This document shows positions 24,186-33,426 of a stretch of DNA of 64,000 nucleotides, piece by piece. Each line of letters begins with the position of its first letter. Position 1 is the stretch's first letter. The notes under the pieces were generated by a model that saw nothing but the letters and a program-made list of their open reading frames with translations, was not told the origin of the DNA and made no database searches. Position numbers and translations under genes: made by a program. Source of the stretch: Alphaproteobacteria bacterium GWF2_58_20 (GTDB lineage Bacteria; Pseudomonadota; Alphaproteobacteria; UBA1247); the NCBI GenBank assembly GCA_001768735.1, contig MEMB01000006.1, positions 124,001-188,000 on the forward strand, in the 5' to 3' direction.

Positions 24186-25286
24186 ATGCTTAAAAACGTG
24201 TGCCATGTTCTGTTTGTTCTCATGGTCATGGGTGGTTCAGCCCTTGCCCGCGAAGTGGCAACCGAGGGGCATGGCACCAGCTTTGCCCTGGCGGTGCAGG
24301 ATGGCCTGCGTCAGGCTGTGGCCCAGGCGTCCGGCGTGGATGTCCAGGCGACAACGCAGGTACAGGGTATGAAATGGGTGCGCGATGATATCACCACCCA
24401 TGCGCAAGGCTATGTGACTGATTATGAGATTCTTTCGGAAGAGGAAAATCCGTCGGGGACGCATGTTGTGAAATTGCGCGCCAATGTCAATGCCGGGCGC
24501 ATCCGCAACCATGCTGAAGCCCTTGAAATCCTCATGAAGCTGTCCGGGCACCCGAGGGTTGTGGTTCTTGGGCTTGATGATGAGCTGGAAAGCATTTCTC
24601 CGGTCATGCCGGATTTTGCCCTTCTCACGGAGACGGTGGCTGGCATTTTTCGGGATGATTTCCGTTTTGACGTGGTGGAAGAAGAGCGGCGCATTCCCAA
24701 CAAGACCCGCAAGGAAGCCCTGGCGGCTGTGCATGGAACGGCAGATTATGCCATTCTTGTCCGGGTGGAGCGTTTGGAATCCCCGGTTATCGGTGAAGTC
24801 CGTCTGTCCCTTGACGCAGTGCGCCTGTCCGATGGCAAGGCCATTTCCAGCCGCAGCGAAGATGTTTTCATGCCGCACCACCGGTTCCGGAGGGGAAGGG
24901 TTCCTTCAGACCGCATGGCGGTGGATGCCGTTCTTGCCCACGTGTTTCCGCTGGGCGTAGAAATGGCGCAGGACATGGTGGATGACCTTCAGGCAGAAAA
25001 CATGCCGGGAGAAGGCCTCCAGTACCGACTTTCCTTCCAGGGATTGCCCGCATATGTGGTTGACGGGTTTGGGGAAGCCCTTGCGGGCTTGCCGGGTTTC
25101 GTGCGTATCCATCTTGAGAAAAGGGATGGCCATGCGCTTGTATTTTCCTTCTGGTCGAGCCTGCCCAATGCGGAGCTGGTGGACCGGGAGATTCGTGAGT
25201 TGCTTGATGACAGGGGGATTTCCCATCGTTTTCGGGTTGAGGGCCGTGTACTGAGTTACAAGGCTGTGGATCCTGTCTTTGAGTGA
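24186..25286 (+). CDS. Exported FlgT-like protein
   Basis: A 366-residue protein with a signal peptide ending SALA and an AAGGAG ribosome site. Residues 22-110 match the FlgT N-terminal pattern: a repeated helix VQDGLRQAVAQASGVDVQATTQV, then GYVTDYEILSEEENPSGTHVVKLRANV. FlgT decorates the flagellar basal body in Vibrio. The rest contains two more alpha/beta units (VVVLGLDDE at about 120; FQGLPAYVVDG at about 280) of the kind seen in FlgT/LPP20-type outer-envelope proteins. First of four exported proteins in one direction. Family placement is by pattern and moderately sure. Confidence 0.6.
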   Translation: MLKNVCHVLFVLMVMGGSALAREVATEGHGTSFALAVQDGLRQAVAQASGVDVQATTQVQGMKWVRDDITTHAQGYVTDYEILSEEENPSGTHVVKLRANVNAGRIRNHAEALEILMKLSGHPRVVVLGLDDELESISPVMPDFALLTETVAGIFRDDFRFDVVEEERRIPNKTRKEALAAVHGTADYAILVRVERLESPVIGEVRLSLDAVRLSDGKAISSRSEDVFMPHHRFRRGRVPSDRMAVDAVLAHVFPLGVEMAQDMVDDLQAENMPGEGLQYRLSFQGLPAYVVDGFGEALAGLPGFVRIHLEKRDGHALVFSFWSSLPNAELVDREIRELLDDRGISHRFRVEGRVLSYKAVDPVFE

Positions 25287-25329
25287 TGTTGGGGCATCTC
25301 GCCCAGTGCGTACCAAAGTGGAGAGTGAC

Positions 25330-26295
25330 ATGAAGAAAACCAGTTACCTGCTGATGTCGGCGATTGCCGCATTTGCCTGGCTGCTTGCACCGGGCATGGC
25401 AAAGGCTGCTGACAAGCCAAACCTCCTCGTCATGGGGGAAGATGCGGATGAAGATACCGTTCCTCGTGACAGCCGCGTGTTCCGTCGCGTGGTCAATGAG
25501 CTGCAAAACCAGCTCAACAATGAAGGCTACAATGTCTTCGACGAAACGGCCATTACCCTTGACGGGTATGTTCAGGGCCGCGTGCGCCGCACCGATGCCG
25601 AAATCATCGACATCGCCCGCAGCGTCACCCGTCCGCCAATTGATGTGGCGACCATGTTCATCATTTATGCCAGTGCAGAAGTCCTGCCGTACACGACCAA
25701 GGTCCGGACCCGCATCGAAGGCCGTTTGCTCAACGTCCAGACCGGACGCAGCATGGGCAATTTCGAGGTGGAATCGCCGACGACCTGGCGTGCGCCGGTT
25801 AATTGTTCGCGCGAATGCATCCTGGAAACCGTAGGGACCCATGCCCGCGAGCTGGCCATGAGCCTTGGGGATGTGCTGGTGCAGAAACTGACCAACGAAG
25901 TGACCGGTGGTGCAGCGACCTACATGCCGGAATCCGGCATGGCGCCTGCCCCGGCTCCCATTGGTGGCGGTTTGAATGGCGGCAGCCAGAACCCGGGGTA
26001 TGTGACCCAGTATGTCCTGACCTTCGAGAATTTCACCACCCGTGAGATGCTCGACTGGGAAGACTATCTGCGGATCTTCTCCGGCTATCGCAGCCATCGC
26101 GCCATGGAAGACACTGGCATGGTGCATCGCATCTGGTACGAGTCCTCCATCGATGATGCCAAGCTGCACCGCAACCTGCAGAAGGCGGCGGACAAGCTCG
26201 GCGCCGATGTGCGGATCACCAAGGACCGTAATGAATACAAGGTCCAGAAGATCGGCATGCGCAAGATGGGTGGCCCGCGTCAGGACGCCTGGTAA
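25330..26295 (+). CDS. Exported protein in the FlgP/FlgT-like cluster
   Basis: A 321-residue protein with a clear signal peptide (ending PGMAKAA), started at ATG 25330; a longer frame from 25279 overlaps the previous stop. Residues 30-190 form an alpha/beta domain (PNLLVMGEDADEDTVPRDSRVF, ELQNQLNNEGYNVFDE) that recalls FlgO/TolB-like periplasmic domains, and residues 225-320 are a second unit rich in charged residues (YVLTFENFTTREML). A proline-glycine linker separates them. It ends in a weak terminator (26330-26349). Confidence 0.55.
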   Translation: MKKTSYLLMSAIAAFAWLLAPGMAKAADKPNLLVMGEDADEDTVPRDSRVFRRVVNELQNQLNNEGYNVFDETAITLDGYVQGRVRRTDAEIIDIARSVTRPPIDVATMFIIYASAEVLPYTTKVRTRIEGRLLNVQTGRSMGNFEVESPTTWRAPVNCSRECILETVGTHARELAMSLGDVLVQKLTNEVTGGAATYMPESGMAPAPAPIGGGLNGGSQNPGYVTQYVLTFENFTTREMLDWEDYLRIFSGYRSHRAMEDTGMVHRIWYESSIDDAKLHRNLQKAADKLGADVRITKDRNEYKVQKIGMRKMGGPRQDAW

Positions 26296-26327
26296 GAATG
26301 GTCGGGCGGGTGTTGCTCCCGTGGGGT

Positions 26328-26349
26328 AACGCCAGCCTGGCGCTTTTTA
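26328..26349 (+). terminator. Possible terminator after 25330 gene
   Basis: CGCCA pairs with TGGCG around GCC, followed by CTTTTTAT. The stem is short, so read-through into the following genes is likely. The 208-bp gap also holds GGTTCC-TGTT-GGAACC (26362-26377). Confidence 0.4.
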
Positions 26350-26503
26350 TGGATCATGCGTGGTTCCTGTTGGAACCCTGGTTCTTTTGGGGGCCACGCA
26401 TGTTTCCTGTTTCCGGGGGGATTCCTGGACCATGCCTTTCTGACGGGCGTTTGTTCCGAAAGACATTTGTGGCGGCATGTATTTTTGTCCCGGGAGGTGC
26501 ACG

Positions 26504-27427
26504 ATGAAACTGCGAATCCTTTTTATGTCCGGCATCCTGATGACGGTGGCAGGAGGTGTTCCTGCCTTTGCCGGATACCTTGAAAAACAAGCTGTTTCGC
26601 AGAAAGGCCCTGAGGCCGTTCTGGACTGGACGTCCGGCATTCTTGAGGTGGTCGGCCGGGCAACAGCCCCGGATCGGGGGTCTGCGGTTCAGCGCGAAAT
26701 CATGGCCATCGAGGCCGCGCGTGCCATGGCGTACAAACACCTGGCGGAATCCCTGCATGGGGTTCGGGTGCAAGCCCATACCACGGTTGGGAACATGGCC
26801 CGCGTCATGCAGGATGTTTCTACCGCCGTGAATGGTATGGTCACGGGGGCCGTTCCCGTGTCTGAAAGTGTTTCCTGGGTTTCGGATATCCGTGATGGCA
26901 GCGCCGTAGCTGCCGCACCTTGGGCGGAAGTTGTCTTGCGCATTTGCTTTGACCGCAGTGCGCCGGAGTGTGCATCGGTTCCGGAAACCCTCTATGAGGG
27001 GATCAATCTTGCGCAGCTTCTTCCCATGCCGCACAAGACGTTTGGCCGTTCCGATGCCGGGCGTTACCTAACGGATTCGTATCAGGATGAAAATTATACA
27101 GGGCTGGTTGTCGATCTTGACAAACAGGTCTTTCTTCCAGTTCTGGCTCCGGAAATCGTCACGCCTGACGGAAAAATGGTTTTCGCAGGACGGCGGGTGG
27201 ATTCCCGTATTCTGGCCACACATGGTCCAGTCCGTTATGCGCAAACACTCGAGGCCGCCCGCGATGCCAGGTTTGTCGGAAACAATCCCCTGATACTCCG
27301 CGCCCGGGATGTTACGGAAGACAACCAGATTGTCATTGATCCCCATGATGCCGCCATTCTTGTAAGGACCAGCCTTGAAGACAAGGATTTCCTGCGTCTT
27401 GGCAAGGTGGTTCTTGTTCTGCCCTGA
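26504..27427 (+). CDS. Exported LPP20/FlgP-like protein
   Basis: A 307-residue protein with a signal peptide (ending VPAFA), started at ATG 26504 after GGGAGG. Residues 45-140 match the LPP20 domain found in FlgP: GILEVVGRATAP, the long helix AIEAARAMAYKHLAESLHGVRVQAHTTV and the GMVTGAVPVSESVSWVSD strand pair. FlgP forms a ring around the flagellar base in Vibrio and Campylobacter. Residues 160-300 are a second, unassigned domain. No lipobox is seen, unlike many LPP20 lipoproteins. Confidence 0.6.
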   Translation: MKLRILFMSGILMTVAGGVPAFAGYLEKQAVSQKGPEAVLDWTSGILEVVGRATAPDRGSAVQREIMAIEAARAMAYKHLAESLHGVRVQAHTTVGNMARVMQDVSTAVNGMVTGAVPVSESVSWVSDIRDGSAVAAAPWAEVVLRICFDRSAPECASVPETLYEGINLAQLLPMPHKTFGRSDAGRYLTDSYQDENYTGLVVDLDKQVFLPVLAPEIVTPDGKMVFAGRRVDSRILATHGPVRYAQTLEAARDARFVGNNPLILRARDVTEDNQIVIDPHDAAILVRTSLEDKDFLRLGKVVLVLP

Positions 27428-27462
27428 TGTCTCGCATTCTTAAAAATAAAGGAGATGAAAAG

Positions 27463-28044
27463 ATGCTGAAAAAACTGTCCCTGCCCCTTGCCGGGCTCGC
27501 TCTCCTGCTGGGGGGCTGCACCACTTATGTCCCCACCGGTGGGTTTTCCGCTGTCCTGCCAGCCCTGACAGCAACGCCTCCGGGGGATCGCCTGTCCTAT
27601 GACGACTTGCATATCCTCAATAGCGTTGCCCAGGACAATCTGGAAGAACGCACCAGTGGCCGTGAGGATTTCTGGCGCAATGTGCAGACCCGCAATTTTG
27701 GTTCGGTGGTGTCCTTTGGCGTGATTTATGCCGGAGATGGGACGCCCTGCCGTGACATGGAACAGACCGCGACGGTCCGGGGCCGTGTGGCGCGTGCCCG
27801 TGGGCGTGCCTGCCGGGCATCAAATGGAATCTGGGGCGTGATCCAGAGCTATGGCCTGCCGTCGGGAACGACCAGTGGAACATTTATGCCGCCTGTGACG
27901 GGGATCAATCCGCCGCCGACGCATCCTGTCCAGAACCCGCCTGTCCTTGCTCCGGGTCAGCCCGGACACTGGCAGACCCTGGGAGATTCCCTGGCACCGG
28001 GTGGCGCAAAGCGCAATGATGGCTGGCAGGGCGAATCGTTCTGA
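27463..28044 (+). CDS. Outer-membrane lipoprotein, 17-kDa/RT0821-like surface protein
   Basis: A 193-residue lipoprotein, started at ATG 27463 with AAAGGAG eight bases upstream; the lipobox is LLGGC. The core FGVIYAGDGTPCRDMEQTATVRGRVARARG with a following ACRASNGIWG fits the RT0821/Lpp0805-type surface antigen fold (pattern PCR...GxACR..xGxW). The C-terminus is proline-rich. It closes the exported-protein cluster, 35 bp after the LPP20-like gene, and a strong terminator follows. Confidence 0.65.
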   Translation: MLKKLSLPLAGLALLLGGCTTYVPTGGFSAVLPALTATPPGDRLSYDDLHILNSVAQDNLEERTSGREDFWRNVQTRNFGSVVSFGVIYAGDGTPCRDMEQTATVRGRVARARGRACRASNGIWGVIQSYGLPSGTTSGTFMPPVTGINPPPTHPVQNPPVLAPGQPGHWQTLGDSLAPGGAKRNDGWQGESF

Positions 28045-28060
28045 TCAGCGGTCATTTTTG

Positions 28061-28100
28061 AAAAAAGTCCCGGGCATCAGATGGTGTCCGGGACTTTTTA
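28061..28100. terminator. Strong terminator before rne
   Basis: AAAAAGTCCCGG (28062-28073) pairs with CCGGGACTTTTT (28088-28099). The remaining 28101-28348 is a 250-bp leader or promoter region of rne in which I see no gene; a TTGACG at 28165-28170 has no good -10 partner. Long leaders are common for rne, which regulates its own mRNA. Confidence 0.88.
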
Positions 28101-28348
28101 TTTCCACTTGGCATTTTTATAAAACATGGGTATGGTGCTGACCGCGATAAGTGCGGGTTCAGAATTGACGCCCGCCCATGCAACAATGTTTTCAGGTGCC
28201 GTGTGCCAAGTCCCATGCATTCCATTTCTGGCTGCTTAAAAGCGCCGTTTATCGGCATGATGGCTTGCGCTCTGCGCCTTTCCCAAACCCATGACGCACC
28301 CTTCCTTTTTATCGCCGGAAGTCCGGTGCGCCCAGGAGATTCCCTTTT

Positions 28349-30652
28349 ATGTCACAAATCATGCTTATCGATGCCACCCAGTCGGAAGAGACACGGGTTG
28401 CAATAGTTGACGCCCAGCGGCTGGAGGAGTTCGATTTTGAAACCGCCGCCAAGAAACAGATCAAGGGCAATATTTACCTTGCTCGTGTAACGCGGGTGGA
28501 GCCTTCGCTTCAGGCCGCTTTTGTGGAATATGGCGGCAATCGCCATGCTTTCCTTCCTCTTGCGGAAATCCATCCGGATTATTACCAGATCCCGGCCAGT
28601 GATCGGGAAAAGGTGCCTTCCACGCGTGAGAAGGCGGCTGTTCAGGAAATGCCGGAGGTGACGGCACCGTTGCCCTCCACGGAAGATGTTCCGGAAGGAA
28701 AAGGGGTTGAAACCTCCAAATCTGAACAGGAGCAGCCAGAGGCTGTCCCTGCTGCGGAAGCGGATGTCGAAACATCGGAAGACGTGGAAAACAGGGGCGA
28801 TGAGACGCCTGCCGCGCCTTTGGCTGAAGGTGAAGCGCCCCAGCAGGTGGATGTCGTCGGGGGGGACCTGTCCGATGACATGCGTCGCGCCCGTCGCAGC
28901 CAGCGCCGCAACTACCAGATCCAGGAAGTCATCAAGCGCCGCCAGATCATGCTGATCCAGGTGACCAAGGAAGAGCGTGGCAGCAAGGGCGCTGCCATTA
29001 CCACCTACCTGTCTCTGGCCGGACGTTACTGTGTCCTCATGCCGAACACGGCAGACGGGGGCGGGGTGAGTCGCAAGATCAGCAATCCGACGGACCGCCG
29101 CCGGATGAAAGACCTCATTGCCGACCTCAAGGTTCCCGATGGCATGTCCGTCATCCTTCGGACCGCAGGGATTGAACGCAACAAGACGGAAATCCGCCGC
29201 GATCTTGATTATCTCCTGCGTCTGTGGGACAGCATTCGCGAGCTGACGTTTGAATCGATTGCGCCTGTCCTGGTCCATGAGGAAGGGAATATTGTCAAGC
29301 GGGCCATCCGTGACCTTTACCAGCGCGACATGGAAGCTGTTGAAGTGGCCGGTGAGGAAGCCTACAAGACGGCCAAGGACTTCATGAAGATGCTCATTCC
29401 CAGCCATGCCCGCAAGGTACGGCTCTACAAGGATGATGCCCAGCCCCTGTTTGCGCGCTACCGGGTCGAGGAGCAGATCGACGCCATCCACAATCCCATG
29501 GTGCATCTGCCCTCCGGCGGTTCGATCGTCATCAATTCCACGGAAGCGCTGGTGGCCATCGACGTCAATTCCGGTCGTGCCACCCGGGAACGCCATATCG
29601 AGGATACCGCCCTCAAGACCAATCTCGAGGCGGCGGATGAAATTTCCCGCCAGCTTCGCCTGCGTGATCTGGGGGGCCTTGTGGTCATCGATTTCATCGA
29701 CATGGATGAAAGTCGTCACAATGCGGCGGTGGAACGACGCATGAAGGAGGTCATGAAGGGGGATCGCGCCCGCATCCAGATTGGCCGTATTTCGCCCTTT
29801 GGCCTGCTGGAAATGTCACGCCAGCGCCTGCGCCCCAGCCTGATTGAAACCCATTTTGAATGCTGCCCGATTTGCCGGGGTATTGGGGTTGTGCGTTCGA
29901 TCGAGGCTTCGGCCCTGTCGGTATTGCGCGCCATTGAACAAGAGGGTGTGGAAGGGCGTTTTGGCGAGATCGTCATCAAGACGCCTTCCGAAGTCTGCCT
30001 TTACCTGCTCAACCAGAAGCGTGCCATGTTGGCGGCCATTGAAACCCGCTACACCATGCTGGTGCGCCTGCTGCCTGAAGCCTCCCTGTTCCGGCCCGCG
30101 TTTGAAGTCGAGCGTTTGCAGCGTCGTGCCGTGGAAATGCGACCCCAGCCCGCTCTGCCTGTTCATCCTGTGGCCGATGAGCCGATTGTGGACGAAGAGG
30201 CGGATGAGGTGGACGTTGTTGAAGCGGTTGACAACAAGCCTGTGGAACCCCGCAAGGACAATGCCCAAAAGCCTGCGGAAGACGGAGAACGCCGCCGCCG
30301 CCGTGGTCGTCGTGGTGGCCGTCGCCGGGGGCAGGGAACTCCGCGTGAAGAGTCCAGCCAGGGAAAAACCGTCATGCCGCTGGATGCGCCGCAGCCAGAG
30401 TTGAAAGACGTATCAAACCCTGCCGAAAAAAAGGCGGAAGGGCCCTCGGACAAGCGTCGAGGCCGCCGCAATTCAGGACGCAAACCTGAAAGCAGGCCCC
30501 AACAGGATGGTGCGCCAAAGGCAACGCCGGTTGTTCGGGATGCTGCGGAAAAACCTGCGGACCACTCCCATCGGGGACATGGGCATGTGGAAAAAGTCAA
30601 TGAAACCGATGGCCAGCCGAAGCAGGGTTGGTGGAAGAAATTGATGGGCTGA
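28349..30652 (+). CDS. rne: Ribonuclease E
   Basis: The single-strand endonuclease that starts mRNA decay and matures rRNA and tRNA. The 767-residue protein starts MSQIMLIDATQSEETRVAI; its S1 domain (IKGNIYLARVTRVEPSLQAAFVEYG) is split by an acidic insert (about 85-190), as in other alphaproteobacteria. The catalytic DNase-I-like part has VAIDVNSGRAT and VVIDFIDMDE (metal aspartates), followed by the zinc-link CPICRG and the small domain. The last 170 residues are basic, low complexity (RRRRGRRGGRRRGQ) and should bind RNA and degradosome partners; this tail is shorter than in many relatives. Confidence 0.95.
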   Translation: MSQIMLIDATQSEETRVAIVDAQRLEEFDFETAAKKQIKGNIYLARVTRVEPSLQAAFVEYGGNRHAFLPLAEIHPDYYQIPASDREKVPSTREKAAVQEMPEVTAPLPSTEDVPEGKGVETSKSEQEQPEAVPAAEADVETSEDVENRGDETPAAPLAEGEAPQQVDVVGGDLSDDMRRARRSQRRNYQIQEVIKRRQIMLIQVTKEERGSKGAAITTYLSLAGRYCVLMPNTADGGGVSRKISNPTDRRRMKDLIADLKVPDGMSVILRTAGIERNKTEIRRDLDYLLRLWDSIRELTFESIAPVLVHEEGNIVKRAIRDLYQRDMEAVEVAGEEAYKTAKDFMKMLIPSHARKVRLYKDDAQPLFARYRVEEQIDAIHNPMVHLPSGGSIVINSTEALVAIDVNSGRATRERHIEDTALKTNLEAADEISRQLRLRDLGGLVVIDFIDMDESRHNAAVERRMKEVMKGDRARIQIGRISPFGLLEMSRQRLRPSLIETHFECCPICRGIGVVRSIEASALSVLRAIEQEGVEGRFGEIVIKTPSEVCLYLLNQKRAMLAAIETRYTMLVRLLPEASLFRPAFEVERLQRRAVEMRPQPALPVHPVADEPIVDEEADEVDVVEAVDNKPVEPRKDNAQKPAEDGERRRRRGRRGGRRRGQGTPREESSQGKTVMPLDAPQPELKDVSNPAEKKAEGPSDKRRGRRNSGRKPESRPQQDGAPKATPVVRDAAEKPADHSHRGHGHVEKVNETDGQPKQGWWKKLMG

Positions 30653-30672
30653 GGCCTGCCGGATTGGGTTTG

Positions 30673-32025
30673 ATGGGAATGAAAATCCGCCTGCCAGGCC
30701 TGCTGCGAAAGGTTTGCGCCATCCTCCTTCTGACAGGGGGGGCGCTCTGGCTGTCTGGATCTCCCGCCTTTGCGGGCACAGCCATCCTGCGGGATGCGGA
30801 AATCGAAGGTGTCCTGGCAGGGTTTGCCCGTCCCGTCATGCAGGCGGCCGGCATTCCTGAACGGGATGTCAGAATGCATATTGTCGATGATGTGGGCGTC
30901 AACGCCTTTGTTGCCGGTGGCATGAACATCTTCATCAATACCGGCCTGATTCTTGAAACCAGGGCTCCCCTGGAAATGATGGGCGTGATTGCGCATGAGA
31001 CGGGGCATATTGCGGGCGCTCACCTGATTGGCCAGCGCGAGGCCATATCCAATGCGTCCGCGCAGGCCCTGCTGGCCATGGTGCTGGGCACCACGGCCGC
31101 TGTGGTTTCTGGCAATTCAGATGCCGGTGGGGCCATCATCCTCGGCGGGCAGGAGATGGCCCGCCGCGGTTTCCTCAGTTTTTCGCGCAGCCAGGAATCC
31201 TCGGCTGACCAGGCCGCCATTGCCTATCTGCATCGGGCGGGTTTCAGCGTATCCGGCCTTGAAACCTTTCTGGCCCGCCTGCTTCACAACGAAGGCGGCC
31301 TGGCCGGTGTGGAACAGGATTACCTCAGCACCCATCCCCTGACCGATGACCGCCTGTCCGCCGTGACCTCCGCCGTAAAGTCGGAGGAAGGGTTACAGGC
31401 GTTGCCGGATGTTTATGGCGACATGTTTGACCGCATGAAGGCCAAGACCATGGCCTATGTCTATCCGGAGTCGGCCCTGCGCCTTTATGAAGGAAAAGAC
31501 AGCGTTTCGGCGCTTTATGGTCGGGCGGTGGCCCTCTGGCGCCGGAAGAAGATTCCTGATGCCCTGGCGATATGTGATTCCCTCATGGCCCGGGAAGCAT
31601 GGAATCCGTTTTTTGTGGAGCTCAAGGCCCAGATTCTCATGGAGGATGGCAAGGTGGCCAAGGCGATCCCGCTTTATCGTCAGGCATATGAGAAAGCTGG
31701 CGGTATTCCCCTCATTGGGGTTTCCCTGGCCCACGCCCTGATTGAAAGTGGACAGCCGGACGTTCTGGACGAAGCGATCGTCCTGCTGGAACGGGCCTCT
31801 TCCCGGGAAGGTCGCATGCCCGAGCTGCATCGCCTGCTGGCGGTGGCTTATGGGCAAAAGGGCGAGGAAGGGCTGGCCGTCCTGCATGCGGCAGGGGGCG
31901 CTGCCCTTTCAGGGGATATGGCGCTGGCGATTTCACAGGCGCAGAGGGCTTCCGACCTGTTGCCCACGGGATCTCCCGGCTGGCTTAGGGCCCAGGATCT
32001 TCTGCTTTCACTGAAAAAACAATAG
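30673..32025 (+). CDS. M48 metalloprotease with TPR-like C-terminus (BepA-like)
   Basis: A 450-residue exported protein with a signal peptide ending SPAFAG. The zinc site HETGH lies in MGVIAHETGHIAGAHLIG with the third ligand region SRSQESSADQAA, as in BepA/LoiP-type M48 peptidases. Residues 280-440 are helical repeats of the TPR kind (ALCDSLMAREAWNPFFVELKAQ-like units). BepA degrades misassembled outer-membrane barrels such as LptD. The start at 30673 or 30679 (MKIRL) is uncertain; an upstream in-frame start inside rne is less likely. Confidence 0.9.
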   Translation: MGMKIRLPGLLRKVCAILLLTGGALWLSGSPAFAGTAILRDAEIEGVLAGFARPVMQAAGIPERDVRMHIVDDVGVNAFVAGGMNIFINTGLILETRAPLEMMGVIAHETGHIAGAHLIGQREAISNASAQALLAMVLGTTAAVVSGNSDAGGAIILGGQEMARRGFLSFSRSQESSADQAAIAYLHRAGFSVSGLETFLARLLHNEGGLAGVEQDYLSTHPLTDDRLSAVTSAVKSEEGLQALPDVYGDMFDRMKAKTMAYVYPESALRLYEGKDSVSALYGRAVALWRRKKIPDALAICDSLMAREAWNPFFVELKAQILMEDGKVAKAIPLYRQAYEKAGGIPLIGVSLAHALIESGQPDVLDEAIVLLERASSREGRMPELHRLLAVAYGQKGEEGLAVLHAAGGAALSGDMALAISQAQRASDLLPTGSPGWLRAQDLLLSLKKQ

Positions 32026-32124
32026 TGTAGAAGAAGGAGTCTTGGAAGGGGTTGCTCTTTTTCAGGATTTGGGCCATACCATTCACGTTTCCTTTTTCGG
32101 TTTTCTGTTTTTGGGAGAAAGATC

Positions 32125-32892
32125 ATGCGTTTTCGTTTTGCCATTCTTGCCGTTTTGTTTGTTGTGGCCGGGTTGGTTGCCCGCCCGCTCTCGTCCAATG
32201 CCGCTGAGGGAAAAGGGGACTTTTCCGGCAGCCAGAAGACGGCCATTGAAACCATTGTCCGTGACTACCTTCTTGCCAATCCCGAGATCTTGAAGGAAAT
32301 GTCGCAGATGCTGCAGGCGCAGGAGATGAAGGCCATGCTGGACAAGGCAACCCAAGGGATTGTTGCCAACCGCAAGGATCTGGAAGACAAGAGCCTGCCG
32401 TTTATTGGTGCCAAGGATGGGGATGTCACAATCTACCAGTTCTTTGATTACCAGTGCCACTATTGCAAGGTGGCCCTGAAAACCGTGGAAGAACTTGTGA
32501 AGACGGATGCGAAGGTCAAGGTCGTCCTGATCGATCTTCCGATTCTCTCCGAGGATTCCCGCGTGGCATCCATGGCCGCTGTTGCGGCTGCCCGCCAAGG
32601 AAAATATGCTGCGTTTTATCCGGCCATGATGGGATATCAGGGACGCCTGGACCAGGCCACGATTGAAAAACTGGCTGCTTCGGTTGGGCTTGATGTTGAG
32701 CAGATGAAAAAAGACATGAAGCTGGATGAGGTCAAGGACCGTCTGGCCAAGAATGCTGACCTTGCGGAAAAGATCGGTGTCCGTGGAACACCGGGCTTTG
32801 TTGTTGGAGACCAGCTGGTGCCGGGCGTTATGCCGCCGGAGCAGTTCCGCCGCATGATTTCCGACATTCGTGCCGGCAAGGCCAGGAAGTAA
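32125..32892 (+). CDS. DsbA-family thiol-disulfide protein (Com1/ScsC-like)
   Basis: A 255-residue periplasmic protein with a signal peptide. A helical N-terminal part (IVRDYLLANPEILKEM) precedes the thioredoxin fold with active site CHYC in FFDYQCHYCKVAL, the central insertion helical domain and the cis-proline loop GVRGTPGFVVGDQLVPG. This is the DsbA/DsbG-like arrangement of Com1 or ScsC. It probably oxidises or isomerises cysteines of exported proteins, of which this window has many cysteine-rich ones. Confidence 0.9.
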   Translation: MRFRFAILAVLFVVAGLVARPLSSNAAEGKGDFSGSQKTAIETIVRDYLLANPEILKEMSQMLQAQEMKAMLDKATQGIVANRKDLEDKSLPFIGAKDGDVTIYQFFDYQCHYCKVALKTVEELVKTDAKVKVVLIDLPILSEDSRVASMAAVAAARQGKYAAFYPAMMGYQGRLDQATIEKLAASVGLDVEQMKKDMKLDEVKDRLAKNADLAEKIGVRGTPGFVVGDQLVPGVMPPEQFRRMISDIRAGKARK

Positions 32893-32975
32893 GCTCCCGG
32901 GACGTTTTTCAAAACACGCGCCGCCACATCGGGAATCCGGTGCTGGCGGCGTCCTTGATGATGGAGTGCAGGACC

Positions 32976-33416
32976 ATGAAGTCTTCAGATGTGAATGCGG
33001 CGTTGATTCGCAAGCTTGCTGCGGTCATGGCCGAAACCGGCCTGACGGAAATTGAGATCACCGAAGGGGAAAAAGGCATTCGGGTTGCGCGCCATGCACA
33101 TGCGGCGCCAGCCCCGGCAGCTCCTGCCCCCGCGATGGCATCGCCTGCTGTTGAGGTTTCAGCAAAGCCGGCCGCCGATCATCCGGGAACGGTCAAGTCT
33201 CCCATGGTTGGGACCGTGTACCTCAAGCCGTCGCCGGATGCGTCTCCCTTTGTCAAGGTAGGGGATACCGTATCCGAAGGGCAGACCCTCCTGATTATCG
33301 AGGCCATGAAGGTGATGAATCCGATCAAGGCCCAGAAGGGTGGCAAAGTCATGGAAGTTCTGGTCAGCGACGCCCAGCCGATTGAGTTCGGCGAGCCTCT
33401 GCTGGTCATTGCCTAA
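32976..33416 (+). CDS. accB: Biotin carboxyl carrier protein of acetyl-CoA carboxylase
   Basis: A 146-residue carrier started at ATG 32976. It has an N-terminal helix (VNAALIRKLAAVMAETGLTEIEI), an Ala-Pro linker and the biotinyl domain with VKSPMVGTVYL, the thumb-like PSPDASPFVKVGD and the modified lysine in EAMKVMN. It carries CO2 on biotin for malonyl-CoA synthesis, the first step of fatty acid synthesis. accC follows 10 bp later, the usual operon. Confidence 0.97.
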   Translation: MKSSDVNAALIRKLAAVMAETGLTEIEITEGEKGIRVARHAHAAPAPAAPAPAMASPAVEVSAKPAADHPGTVKSPMVGTVYLKPSPDASPFVKVGDTVSEGQTLLIIEAMKVMNPIKAQKGGKVMEVLVSDAQPIEFGEPLLVIA

Positions 33417-33426
33417 GGTCCGCGCG

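Noticed and set aside
28352..29719. 455-codon minus-strand frame opposite rne
   Set aside because: Antisense shadow of RNase E, no ribosome site or motifs.
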